Below are positions 16,658 through 25,866 of a stretch of 41,778 nt of DNA, piece by piece. Under the pieces are notes generated by a model that saw only the letters and a list, made by a program, of their open reading frames with translations, was not told the DNA's origin and did not search any database. The stretch is taken from positions 1 through 41,778 of the forward strand of contig JAGXRK010000002.1 of the NCBI GenBank assembly GCA_018335755.1, written 5' to 3'. Origin of the DNA: Ignavibacterium sp. (GTDB lineage: Bacteria; Bacteroidota; Ignavibacteria; Ignavibacteriales; Ignavibacteriaceae). Each line of letters opens with the position of its first letter. Position 1 is the first letter of the stretch. The translations under genes were made by a program, and so were the position numbers.

Positions 16658-19600
16658 CTACTTCATTTTGGAAAGTTTCTGAATGACGGACTCAGTTTTT
16701 TCAGCACTTGTTAAAATAATTTTATACAGATAGGTTCCGTTTGCTACAAAGTCCCCGTCTTCATCTTTACCATCCCAATAAATTTTATTGAAATCATAAT
16801 TCAGATCCGAAGCGGGTAATAGAATTTCCTTAATAAGTCTTCCTGCAATTGTAAATATTCTGATCTTTATTTCATCGGGTATCCGGGTCAGTTTAAAAGT
16901 AAAATATGTACCATCAGTAAAAGGATTAGGATAATTATAAACATCCATCATTTTTAATTCATCCGATACCCTAAAGTATTTTACTCCGGAAACTGAGTCA
17001 GCAAAATTACTGCCGGGATCTCTGGCAGTTACGCGCAGCAGATAATCCCCGCTTTCAAGAACAGGTGTGTAAGTAACAACAAGTTTAGGATTTTCAGGAT
17101 AAAAGCTGTATGAAAGATTTTCTAAAACTTCTGCTTCATTTAAGAATACTTTAACTAAGGACGTATCAGTAAAGGGAATATTCGATTCATCGCTTATCTC
17201 AATTCTTATCTCAGGTGCTGTTGAAATAAAATCTCCATCAAAAATATCCTCACCATCAAAACTGATTTTAAGAGTTGGCACTGTTGAATCCGGAATAACC
17301 ACCAATGTCCTGGAAAATATGTTATTATCTTTATAGAATTCCCTGAGCCTGTTTTCCGGATCGACATTAACAACAAATCTTTTCAATCTATCAGCACCTT
17401 TTGTCCGATAATCGGTTGATAAAGGCAGTGAGCTTTCCGCACCAAGACTTTCAATGAAATGACTGACTAAAGTGTCAACCGTGCTGTTTTCATTTATCAT
17501 TGTAACGAGAACAGAAAAGCTGTCGGCTTCAGTTCTTGAAGCATTAAAAACATTAAAATACAGCTTGGCTTCATCACCGATAATAACTGTATCAGACTCA
17601 AAGTAAACTGTCTGGAAGTTAATTCCTGTTTCAGGCAGCTGCTCATAACTAATTCCAGCTGCGAAGATTTCCGGTGTTACCCCATCAATATCAGCATTAA
17701 GTTCATAAGATAATTTCAGGTAAGGATATGCCTCTGCATTAACAAAATTTAAATCAATCGTGCCGGAAGGGTTACTTGCTGTGAATAGAGTATCCCCTTC
17801 TCCGCTATCCGCAAAGCCTATTAACTTAAACTGAATACCTGAGCTTCCGGGCACACTGTATTGTGAGTGTATGTTATTCCATTTCTTTACCGGTCCGACT
17901 GCATTAGTTTCCAACAAACCGGAAAATCTTGGTATTGAGTAATTAGTATCGATGATTACAATTCCATCATAAGGTCCTTCTACAACTTCAATAACATCAC
18001 CGGGTAACGCACCCTTACTGCCGATAATTGCCCATGAACCGCGAAATGCAAGACTGTCAATTTTAGTGCTTCCCAAAGTTTTTATAGCATTTTTCAAGTT
18101 AGCTGAAATATTATTTGCAGCATCATCCGCTACTCCCATAGCAACGGTTTTTCCTTCCGGAATAGAATCTATTAGTGCAACCAGTGCCTGCATATTAGTT
18201 GGATTATTAAAGAGGTTAAACCATGCGGTAGTATCAATTTCAAGTGTCAAGGGGTCGAACACTACAATGCCCATTCCTGCAAAAAATGTATTTGAAAGAA
18301 GATTGATACCGTTTTTAGCAATTACGCAGCTTGCACCCGCATAAAAACCTGCTGAGGTTACAGATATATTTTCATCCCTGTCTTTAATCTTTAAAGTTCC
18401 TTCGCTATAGTCCAGATCAGATAAATTTTGATTAACAAATGCAATAGAGTCACTTAGCAGATAGCTGTTTCCTGAAGTGTTTATAAACGATTTTGGGAGC
18501 GAATATTCCGAACCTGCTGAATTCAGCTTATACCTGAAGTAATATCTTTTATCAGGATCTAATGTTCCAAAATTAATCTTTGTAAAGAATGTATCAGAAT
18601 TAATGGTATTTGTTACAGCATTAGTAAAAAATTCATCTTCTGATATTTGATATAAAAATGAAATGTTTTCTTCTTCATTTATGAACGGGTTAAGCAAAGT
18701 GATTGAAGAAAGCTTTGAATTTTCAATTCGGTTTTCGATCAGATCTCTTACTTCATTGGAAAAAACCACAAAGGTATAATTGAGTTCATTATCATCTTTA
18801 TATATTTCATCTATTTCAGTATTAACATCAAGTTTTATTTCCAACGTATGCAGACCGGGTTTATCAAGAATATTAGGATAAATAATTAATGAATCTTTAA
18901 AGTCAGGTAAAAGTAACCTGTATAAATATGTATTTATGATCTGCTGATTAAATTTATGAATGACAGAAACAGAGAAACTATCTGCAGTAACAGTTCCAAA
19001 ATTATTAATACTGATAACTGCTTTAATTGAATCCAGAGCATTTGTTGGATAATTCTCTGAAAGATTAATATCATTGAGTGAAATTTTCAGATTAGGTTTG
19101 GATGGAATTCCAATCCTTACAACAGGATCACCAATTAATGTATTTGTTAAAGCAAATATTCTGTATGCAGTTGCAGAGCCAAGATTCTGATACATTTTCA
19201 TTTTTGCCAGAAGAAAAGCATCACCAATTTCCTTATTATCTGAATTTATTATGCTCTCATAAAAATATCTTGGAACCGTGTACGCTGTGGAAGTAAATCC
19301 GAGTGATGAATTTCCAACATATCCTATTGCCTGTCCGGTATTACGCAGCAGAAATCTTTCGCCGAAACTAACTATATCGGGTTCTCCAAACCTGTTAGTG
19401 GAGCATCCAAAATCAGTTATTAAAGGATTTCTGTTCACATCATTCATCAACTGATCAGTTTCACTGATGCTGTTGTCCCAGGTTGCTGTACCGCTATGTC
19501 CAAGATACGAAATAAACACTCCCCCGTTTTTAATAGCAGAGGATATTTCCTCAGGAGAGTAAGGTCCAAAATCAGTCAATGGATTTGAGGTTTTATAAAA

Positions 19601-21988
19601 ATGTGAAAATGCTCCCTTTATTGGTGCCGGTTTTATAAAATTGTTGATTACAAATTCATTCGTAGTTCTTAATTGAAATAACTCAAGTGTATCTGTTGCA
19701 ATACCACCGGAAAAAAATAAATATCTTTTGTTAAATTCATCGAACCTGGAGTTGAAATTGTTTTCAATTTTCGAAGCATAATACTCTAGTTCAGCGGGCT
19801 GATTTATTGGTATCCTTCCGACTTTCATTTGCGGAATAAGTGCTGATGAATCATACCAGATCACAAACCAGTTATCGCTAACAGGGCTGCCGAATGACGG
19901 CACAAAATTTCTGCCCCCCTTCACTCCCGTTGCATTAAAGAAATAATCTTTATAGTCGTAATTAGCATCGCCTATAATTGTAAGATAATCGGGTTTTGGC
20001 GATTGCCTGTTTTGAAATGTAACAGCCAGATAATTTTTAATAGCTTCAGGATCAGGGTATCCAAAACCGAATTCATCAAAGATATCCTGTACATTTATAA
20101 GTTCTGTTTCTGTGTTGTACAAAGAAGTTATTACAGATAGATAGTTCTGTGATGCATCAATAAAAACGGGATGTGTAATAGCCAGATAATCCTTCTGTGC
20201 TGTTACAGATCGAAGATCAGTGAATTGTTTTTTATAATAAAATACCGGCTTAATTGTTTCAGCCGGTGCAGCTAAAATATAGGCATCTCGTGCAGCAACT
20301 GTATCTGTAAACAAAATAATATTATTAGATATCTGAGCATTTGTTATTTTTTTAAAATAAGGCCTGACTTTATAGATTTCATACTGCTGCAATGCAGCAT
20401 TTTCAATTTTAATTGTTCTTATTGAACTACTTACATCATCATCAATTATAAAATGAAGTGAGTTATTATTTAATTTTATTTTTCTCGGATATTCAATTTC
20501 ATACCAATCGACTGCAAGAAAATTAGGATTTGTTCCATTGCTGTAATTTCTTACAGTTAGAGTGTTACCCGACTCAGTTAGAACACTAGAACTTATGCTG
20601 CCGCTTAACAATGCCTGTTCATTTCTACTAACTACAGCAGAATCAAGAAACCCTCCATTAACACTCATTGCAACATTGTGCGAATTAATTGAAACGTTTG
20701 AACCACCGCTTACGGCTTTATAATAAAACTTAGCTGTTTTTCCCGGAATTAAGTCAGGTGCATTAAATGAATAGTTTCTTGTTGTACCGGAGTATAACCA
20801 TACTGTTTGAGAGTAATACCAGGTTTTATTTTTATTCCAGTTAGGATATTGATTTTCAAGTTCATTAATGTTTGCAGAGAAATAAACACGATTATTTTCA
20901 ACGTGCTCAAAAGATTTATAAAAATCTAATGTGTCTGCTGCGATGATTGTTGAATTTACAACAGGAATCCGCTTACCATCGGTTATAGACCAGGTTAAAA
21001 AATAAAAAGTGGTGTCAGTAAAACGGTTAAGGTATTCGTTATATTCCTGATTAGATGAGTTAATGGTTCTATGATCATTTTTTGAATAATTCATAGTGCC
21101 GAAAAATTCAATATAATCCTGCTCATCAAAAACATTATCGTCTTCACCGGAAACAAAAATCGGTATCTCTTCCCCAAATTCATAGATCTGAAATGTTTTA
21201 GGGTTTATAGATGATGTTATTATTCCGGCTGCCTCAAGGTCGGATTTTATTATTCTATACAATCCATCTTTAGCTGTTCCCAGTTTCAAATATTCAGCGT
21301 TAAAGTTGATCCAGTTACCTGTTGAATCAACTATACTAAAAACAGGGTTCGATCTAAACCTTTCCGCAATTTCATAATTGTAGATAATGTTCTTTTCAAT
21401 TTCATCGAATTCATCGAAGCTATTCTGAACGGATAAAAAACTATTAACGAAATTACCGGTATTAATTTTTATTCGGATATTTTTCCGTTCTGTTATTGAG
21501 TTGTCTGATTCATTAAATAAATGAGTGTTGATTCGTACCTGGACACAATAATAATCTCTAAACCATCCGAAACCTTCTATTTCAATTATTTCATGCGATT
21601 GAAATTGATTTTGCTGATAGTAAACCTCAGAGTAATCTTCAACAATAGTTGAATCATTAATTTTTAAAAGTTTTGGATTCAATTGCGGGATAGTTCTTAA
21701 ATGTTTTATTTCATCAAACGATAAGACGGTTATCAGTGGATTTGATTCAGGAGGCAGTGCAATTAAAATTGTTTGAGACGGCAGTTTATATTCACCTGGT
21801 TTTGAATAATTTGTAGAACCATAGTAATCTTTAATTATAACCCCTCCTTTTTGTACTTGAAAAAATCCGGTTTCAGTTTTCTCAATATTAAGTATAAAAC
21901 CATCTTCAGTTATTTCAACTCTACTCTCTGTTTGAGCAGAAAGTTTTATTGATAAAATTGCCAGAAGACAAATAATCAGTTTATTCAT
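16658..21988 (-). CDS. Giant C25 (gingipain/PorU-like) peptidase with T9SS sorting domain
   Basis: A 1776-residue exported protein. The signal peptide covers about residues 1-19. A peptidase family C25 domain lies at about 600-970, with the candidate catalytic His831 in SYLGHSGTATW and Cys862 in LITDFGCSTNRFG. The 31-residue spacing is close to that of gingipain R (His211/Cys244). CARDB-like Ig modules (about 985-1085 and 1530-1620) and another Ig-like module follow. The last ~90 residues form a T9SS/FlgD-like sorting domain (NYPNPF at its start, then GRLIKEIL and NGTYLYKI). PorU, the T9SS sortase that cuts sorting domains, is a C25 enzyme of about 1150 aa without such a tail. This longer form resembles proteins annotated PorU2, or it may be an independent secreted protease. 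A monocistronic gene, convergent with the second symporter. Confidence 0.85.
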   Translation of the reverse strand: MNKLIICLLAILSIKLSAQTESRVEITEDGFILNIEKTETGFFQVQKGGVIIKDYYGSTNYSKPGEYKLPSQTILIALPPESNPLITVLSFDEIKHLRTIPQLNPKLLKINDSTIVEDYSEVYYQQNQFQSHEIIEIEGFGWFRDYYCVQVRINTHLFNESDNSITERKNIRIKINTGNFVNSFLSVQNSFDEFDEIEKNIIYNYEIAERFRSNPVFSIVDSTGNWINFNAEYLKLGTAKDGLYRIIKSDLEAAGIITSSINPKTFQIYEFGEEIPIFVSGEDDNVFDEQDYIEFFGTMNYSKNDHRTINSSNQEYNEYLNRFTDTTFYFLTWSITDGKRIPVVNSTIIAADTLDFYKSFEHVENNRVYFSANINELENQYPNWNKNKTWYYSQTVWLYSGTTRNYSFNAPDLIPGKTAKFYYKAVSGGSNVSINSHNVAMSVNGGFLDSAVVSRNEQALLSGSISSSVLTESGNTLTVRNYSNGTNPNFLAVDWYEIEYPRKIKLNNNSLHFIIDDDVSSSIRTIKIENAALQQYEIYKVRPYFKKITNAQISNNIILFTDTVAARDAYILAAPAETIKPVFYYKKQFTDLRSVTAQKDYLAITHPVFIDASQNYLSVITSLYNTETELINVQDIFDEFGFGYPDPEAIKNYLAVTFQNRQSPKPDYLTIIGDANYDYKDYFFNATGVKGGRNFVPSFGSPVSDNWFVIWYDSSALIPQMKVGRIPINQPAELEYYASKIENNFNSRFDEFNKRYLFFSGGIATDTLELFQLRTTNEFVINNFIKPAPIKGAFSHFYKTSNPLTDFGPYSPEEISSAIKNGGVFISYLGHSGTATWDNSISETDQLMNDVNRNPLITDFGCSTNRFGEPDIVSFGERFLLRNTGQAIGYVGNSSLGFTSTAYTVPRYFYESIINSDNKEIGDAFLLAKMKMYQNLGSATAYRIFALTNTLIGDPVVRIGIPSKPNLKISLNDINLSENYPTNALDSIKAVISINNFGTVTADSFSVSVIHKFNQQIINTYLYRLLLPDFKDSLIIYPNILDKPGLHTLEIKLDVNTEIDEIYKDDNELNYTFVVFSNEVRDLIENRIENSKLSSITLLNPFINEEENISFLYQISEDEFFTNAVTNTINSDTFFTKINFGTLDPDKRYYFRYKLNSAGSEYSLPKSFINTSGNSYLLSDSIAFVNQNLSDLDYSEGTLKIKDRDENISVTSAGFYAGASCVIAKNGINLLSNTFFAGMGIVVFDPLTLEIDTTAWFNLFNNPTNMQALVALIDSIPEGKTVAMGVADDAANNISANLKNAIKTLGSTKIDSLAFRGSWAIIGSKGALPGDVIEVVEGPYDGIVIIDTNYSIPRFSGLLETNAVGPVKKWNNIHSQYSVPGSSGIQFKLIGFADSGEGDTLFTASNPSGTIDLNFVNAEAYPYLKLSYELNADIDGVTPEIFAAGISYEQLPETGINFQTVYFESDTVIIGDEAKLYFNVFNASRTEADSFSVLVTMINENSTVDTLVSHFIESLGAESSLPLSTDYRTKGADRLKRFVVNVDPENRLREFYKDNNIFSRTLVVIPDSTVPTLKISFDGEDIFDGDFISTAPEIRIEISDESNIPFTDTSLVKVFLNEAEVLENLSYSFYPENPKLVVTYTPVLESGDYLLRVTARDPGSNFADSVSGVKYFRVSDELKMMDVYNYPNPFTDGTYFTFKLTRIPDEIKIRIFTIAGRLIKEILLPASDLNYDFNKIYWDGKDEDGDFVANGTYLYKIILTSAEKTESVIQKLSKMK

Positions 21989-22357
21989 TTTTATTATTGA
22001 TTGAATGATGTTTTAAATAGAATATTTCTGTTGCTTTTCTATTCCCGAATAAATGTTTTTAGAATTAAAGATAAAGAACATTACCTGCCATAATATAAGT
22101 ATAATTGGCATATTGTTATTTATCCGGATTAGTAAGTCGTTTATTTCTATTTCCGGATAATCCGGGTTAATAACTAAGTCTATTAGGTGCAGCAAAATTT
22201 ATTACTTGAATAATTATACTACTCAGGAAACTGATTTAATTTAAATTTTTAAATTATTTTTCCGTATGTAAATATTTTTTATCTATTTATTCTAAAGTAA
22301 ATAAAATATTTTAACTAGAAGATTTCAAAATCACTTACTATGATAAATCTGTTTTAG
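21989..22357. other. Divergent promoter region without a recognisable gene
   Basis: The 369 bp between the C25 peptidase gene (minus) and the oxidoreductase gene (plus) are very AT-rich. Small overlapping TCCGGATAAT-type motifs occur at 22120-22165. A 60-codon minus-strand frame at 22013-22195 has no protein-like features. I cannot place promoters with confidence, and neither flanking gene has a Shine-Dalgarno sequence. Confidence 0.45.
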
Positions 22358-23476
22358 ATGAGCAAAACATTTTTAATACTTGGCGGATATGGTAATACCG
22401 GAAAACTAATAGCTGATTTCCTGCTTAAACACACTGATTCTAAGCTAATTATCGCAGGAAGAGACCGTTCAAAGGCAGAAAAAACTGCACGATTTCTAAA
22501 TCAGAAACATTTTGATGAAAGAACTAAAGCTTTAAGAATTGATGCAGGCAATAAAAAATATCTTTCTGAAAAATTTCTTTCTTCCGACTTAATAATCACT
22601 GCGTCAAGCACTGCTGAGTACAGCCGGAATATAATTGAGGCAGCTATTGAAGCTGGAAAAGATTATCTGGATATTCAGCTTTCTACCGAAAAGAAACTAA
22701 GTATTCTGAAATCGTATGAAAGAAAGATTAAGGAGAATGGACTTCTTTTCATCACTGATTGCGGTTTTCACCCCGGTATTCCGGCAATTATGGCGAGATA
22801 TGCCGGTGAAAGATTTGAAAAACTTGAGATTGCTAATGTCGGAAGTTTAGTAAATATAGACTGGCAAGACCTAGTATTTTCCCAATCTACTGTTCTGGAA
22901 ATGGTTGATGAGTTTAAAAGTTACATGCCTTTAATATTCAAAAATAATGAGTGGAGAAAAGTTTCCTTTAAGGATTATAAAAAATTTGATTTTGATAATA
23001 ATTTTCGGGGATTAACTTGTGTGCCAATGATGCTGGAAGAAATGAAAGGTCTGCCAATTAAGTATCCCACATTAAGGGAAACAGGATTTTATATTACAGG
23101 TTTTAATCCTTTTGTCAATTATTTTATTATACCCGTTGGCTCACTGGCAATGAAAATTATTCCCGGATTAGCCCGGAAACCATTTGCATGCTCTTTTAGT
23201 TGGGGACTTAAGAAATTTTCGAAACCTCCTTACAGAACTGTGCTTGTCTTAAGTGCAATCGGACGGCAAGCAGAGCTTACAAAAGAATTACGAATAAAGA
23301 TTTCACACGCTGATGGTTACTGGCTTACTGCAGCTTCTGTTTCTGCTCTTCTGTTTCAGTATATTCGCGGCACATTCAAACAACCCGGAGTATTCCTTCA
23401 GGGACATTTAGTTAAGCCTGATATATTCTTTAAAGATCTGGAAATGCTCGGTATTAATGTTTCAATTAAAAATTAG
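22358..23476 (+). CDS. Saccharopine dehydrogenase-like NAD(P)-binding oxidoreductase
   Basis: A 372-residue soluble protein. The N-terminus carries a Rossmann fold with the dinucleotide motif LGGYGNTGK (about 8-16), then IIAGRD at the end of strand 2 (the Arg suggests NADP preference) and DLIITAS before a GKDYLDIQ segment. This pattern is that of the saccharopine dehydrogenase NADP-binding family, which also includes trans-acting enoyl reductase-type enzymes. A hydrophobic stretch around 245-270 (VNYFIIPVGSLAMKIIPG) is typical of the membrane-associated members. The substrate is unknown. Its 3' end overlaps the convergent nitrilase gene by 4 bp. Confidence 0.82.
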   Translation: MSKTFLILGGYGNTGKLIADFLLKHTDSKLIIAGRDRSKAEKTARFLNQKHFDERTKALRIDAGNKKYLSEKFLSSDLIITASSTAEYSRNIIEAAIEAGKDYLDIQLSTEKKLSILKSYERKIKENGLLFITDCGFHPGIPAIMARYAGERFEKLEIANVGSLVNIDWQDLVFSQSTVLEMVDEFKSYMPLIFKNNEWRKVSFKDYKKFDFDNNFRGLTCVPMMLEEMKGLPIKYPTLRETGFYITGFNPFVNYFIIPVGSLAMKIIPGLARKPFACSFSWGLKKFSKPPYRTVLVLSAIGRQAELTKELRIKISHADGYWLTAASVSALLFQYIRGTFKQPGVFLQGHLVKPDIFFKDLEMLGINVSIKN

Positions 23477-24231
23477 ATCAATCTAATATCGTTGAGAAAA
23501 GGAAATTTTTTTCTAACATCGCTAACCAGATCTCTGTCAATTTCAGAGATTAAAAGTTCTTCATCATTTTCACAGCTTAAAATCTCCTTTCCCATCGGGT
23601 CAAACAAACTGGTAAAACCATTATAATGAAGTTTTAGATCATCACCTACCCTATTAACTCCGGCAACAAAACACTGATTTTCAATCGCCCTGGCTTTAAG
23701 TAAAGTTCTCCAATGCTCAATTCGTGTATCAGGCCAGTTTGCAATATTAATAAGCAGTTCAACACCTGACTTGCCGTACATCCTGTACAATTCAGGAAAC
23801 CTAAGGTCATAACAAATAGAGAAACCTGCTTTCCATTCCTGTATTTCCGAAATTACAGTAGATTTTCCTGCTTGATAATATTTATCTTCATCTGAAAATG
23901 AAAAAGGATGTATTTTTCTGTACTTAGTTAGTAAGATACCCTTAGTGTCAAATTGAAGTAGCGTATTAAATCTTTTATTTCCCTCGCTTTCAATTATACC
24001 GCCGACTAAATTGAATTGGTATTCATTTGCAAGTTCAGAAAAAAATATAACAGACTCGCCATTCAAGTCTTCACCAAATTTTAATGAATTCATTGTAAAA
24101 CCGGTTAAGGATAATTCAGGCAGAATGAGCAAATCTATATTGTCTGCTTTATTTAATAATGACTTAATTTTTTCCTGGTTGTTTTTTTTATTCTCCCATT
24201 CGGGCGAGTATTGTAATAGACCTATTTTCAT
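23473..24231 (-). CDS. Carbon-nitrogen hydrolase, omega-amidase-like (YafV/NIT2 type)
   Basis: A 252-residue cytoplasmic nitrilase-superfamily enzyme with a complete catalytic triad: Glu39 in LPELSLTGF, Lys106 in KYRKIHPF and Cys140 in GFSICYDLRFPELYR. The CYDLRFPELYR sequence and the short length are characteristic of the omega-amidase branch, which hydrolyses alpha-ketoglutaramate and alpha-ketosuccinamate (products of glutamine and methionine-salvage transamination). It stands alone on the minus strand, tail to tail with the oxidoreductase gene. The start is the ATG at 24231. Confidence 0.9.
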   Translation of the reverse strand: MKIGLLQYSPEWENKKNNQEKIKSLLNKADNIDLLILPELSLTGFTMNSLKFGEDLNGESVIFFSELANEYQFNLVGGIIESEGNKRFNTLLQFDTKGILLTKYRKIHPFSFSDEDKYYQAGKSTVISEIQEWKAGFSICYDLRFPELYRMYGKSGVELLINIANWPDTRIEHWRTLLKARAIENQCFVAGVNRVGDDLKLHYNGFTSLFDPMGKEILSCENDEELLISEIDRDLVSDVRKKFPFLNDIRLI

Positions 24232-24276
24232 ATCAGAATATTTTTTTTATTTGAAAGTTAACTATTTCATTAATCT

Positions 24277-24298
24277 TTAGCATTAGCATTAGCATTAA
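24277..24298. repeat. Short tandem repeat (ATTAGC)n
   Basis: TTAGCATTAGCATTAGCATT is about 3.5 copies of a 6-bp unit, lying between the nitrilase and histidine-kinase gene starts. Such microsatellites can vary in copy number. Here it could alter spacing in a divergent promoter region, but no evidence of that is visible in a single sequence. Confidence 0.6.
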
Positions 24299-24416
24299 GT
24301 TCGGGTTTTAAATCGATATTTACTTTATTGTGGTAATATAATAGACCTTTTTTTAGTTTTTCTGTAAGCAGGTTATCGTTATTTTTGCAGACGTAATTTT
24401 CCTTAAAATTGAGCAA

Positions 24417-25853
24417 ATGAGCAATAATTACACTTTTAATTTCAAAATCTTCGACGGATTTCCGGAAATGTGCTTTCTTGTAAAGGATGAAGGCAGTATA
24501 GACATGATGAATCAATCCGCTGAAGATCGATTAAATCTTAAAGGTAAAAACCCGGAAATATTCTTTGACTACGTTGAACTATGCGACCGTAGTGAAGCAG
24601 AATCAGTCTTTAAAAAAACTTTAAGTAATGCTAAGCCTGGTGAATTTGAAACCAGACTATTTATTAACACAGAACTTATAGATGTAAAATTATCATTTGT
24701 TCCTTTTTTACTAAATAGTAGTTCAAATAAAAAACTAACCTTTGTTTATGCAAGAGATATTACAAACGAGAAACAAAAAGAATTAGAATTAATAAGATTT
24801 TTTAATGTTGCAGAAAATAGTGTAAATCCAATTCAGATAACCGACCTTAACGGAAAGATGATTTATGTTAACAAATCCTTTATAAATTCAAGCGGTTACA
24901 CCAAAGAGGAATTGATTGGAAAAAATCCGCGCGTATTTGGAAGCGGAAAAAGTTCTTCAAAGTTTTGGGACAGAATGTGGGACACTATTTCATCTGGTAA
25001 AGTCTGGGTAGGTGAAGTTGAGAATAAAAGAAAAGATAATTCTGCCTTTTTTACTCAGTTATTAGTTTCACCAATTCTTGATAAAGACGGAAAGGTTTCC
25101 GGTTATTTTGGTATACATCGTGACTTAAGTGAAAAAAGGACATTAGAACGTCAATTAATTCATACTCAAAAAATGGAAAGCATTGGTACTTTAGCAGCCG
25201 GTATTGCCCACGAGGTTGGAAATCCTCTCGCATCAATTTCTGCACTTGTACAGGTTGCGCAGCGTTCAACCGATGATCCGTTTGTTAATGAAAAACTAAG
25301 CCTTGTAAAAAGCCAGATAACCAGAATATCTAAAATTATTCGGGACCTTGTTGATTTTTCCAGACCTTCAAATTATGAGCTGCATTTAACCAATATAAAT
25401 GAAAGCATAAAAGAAGCTGTTGAAATAACAAAGGTTGGAACAAAAGCTAAGGATATATCTTTTATTGTAGAATTAAGTTCAAAAATTCCTATGCTGCCCT
25501 TGATAGCAGATCAGATACAGCAGGTATTTGTTAACATTTTACTTAACGCTGTTGATGCAATTACTGAAAAGAGCTCTCTTACTAAAGAAGAAAAAATTAT
25601 TGTAACGGCCACTTCAGATGATGAATTTGTCAAAATTTCATTTTCTGATTCAGGCAAGGGAATTAAAGAGGAAAATCTTCAGAAAATTTTCGAACCTTTT
25701 TTCACAACTAAAAAAGAAGGTAGAGGAACAGGACTGGGACTTTGGGTTAGTTATGGAATTGTAAAAAGTTTTCAGGGCGATCTACAAGTAAAAAGCAAAT
25801 TAAATAAAGGCACTACCTTCATTATAAAATTACCGATGAATCCATCATTATAA
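24417..25853 (+). CDS. Soluble PAS-domain sensor histidine kinase (NtrB-like)
   Basis: A 478-residue kinase with no TM segment, so it should sense a cytoplasmic signal. A degenerate PAS-like region (about 5-120) is followed by a clear PAS/PAC module (about 125-245: NPIQITDLNGKMIYVNKSF, then GYFGIHRDLSEK). The HisKA box has phospho-accepting His265 in AAGIAHEVGNPLASI. The ATPase domain has the N box FVNILLNAVDAI, the G1 box FSDSGKGI, the F box FEPFFTTK and the G2 box GRGTGLGLWVSYG. The H-E-x-G-N-P sequence is typical of kinases that partner NtrC-type regulators, and such a regulator follows 13 bp downstream. Confidence 0.93.
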   Translation: MSNNYTFNFKIFDGFPEMCFLVKDEGSIDMMNQSAEDRLNLKGKNPEIFFDYVELCDRSEAESVFKKTLSNAKPGEFETRLFINTELIDVKLSFVPFLLNSSSNKKLTFVYARDITNEKQKELELIRFFNVAENSVNPIQITDLNGKMIYVNKSFINSSGYTKEELIGKNPRVFGSGKSSSKFWDRMWDTISSGKVWVGEVENKRKDNSAFFTQLLVSPILDKDGKVSGYFGIHRDLSEKRTLERQLIHTQKMESIGTLAAGIAHEVGNPLASISALVQVAQRSTDDPFVNEKLSLVKSQITRISKIIRDLVDFSRPSNYELHLTNINESIKEAVEITKVGTKAKDISFIVELSSKIPMLPLIADQIQQVFVNILLNAVDAITEKSSLTKEEKIIVTATSDDEFVKISFSDSGKGIKEENLQKIFEPFFTTKKEGRGTGLGLWVSYGIVKSFQGDLQVKSKLNKGTTFIIKLPMNPSL

Positions 25854-25866
25854 AGTCAGGTTAGAA

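Noticed and set aside
22013..22195. 60-codon minus-strand frame in the divergent promoter region
   Set aside because: AT-rich composition bias, no ribosome site and no recognisable domain; its hydrophobic stretch is typical of translated AT-rich DNA.
24270..24515. 81-codon minus-strand frame between the nitrilase and kinase genes
   Set aside because: It overlaps the kinase start antisense, and its end (NANANAKD) is just the ATTAGC microsatellite translated.
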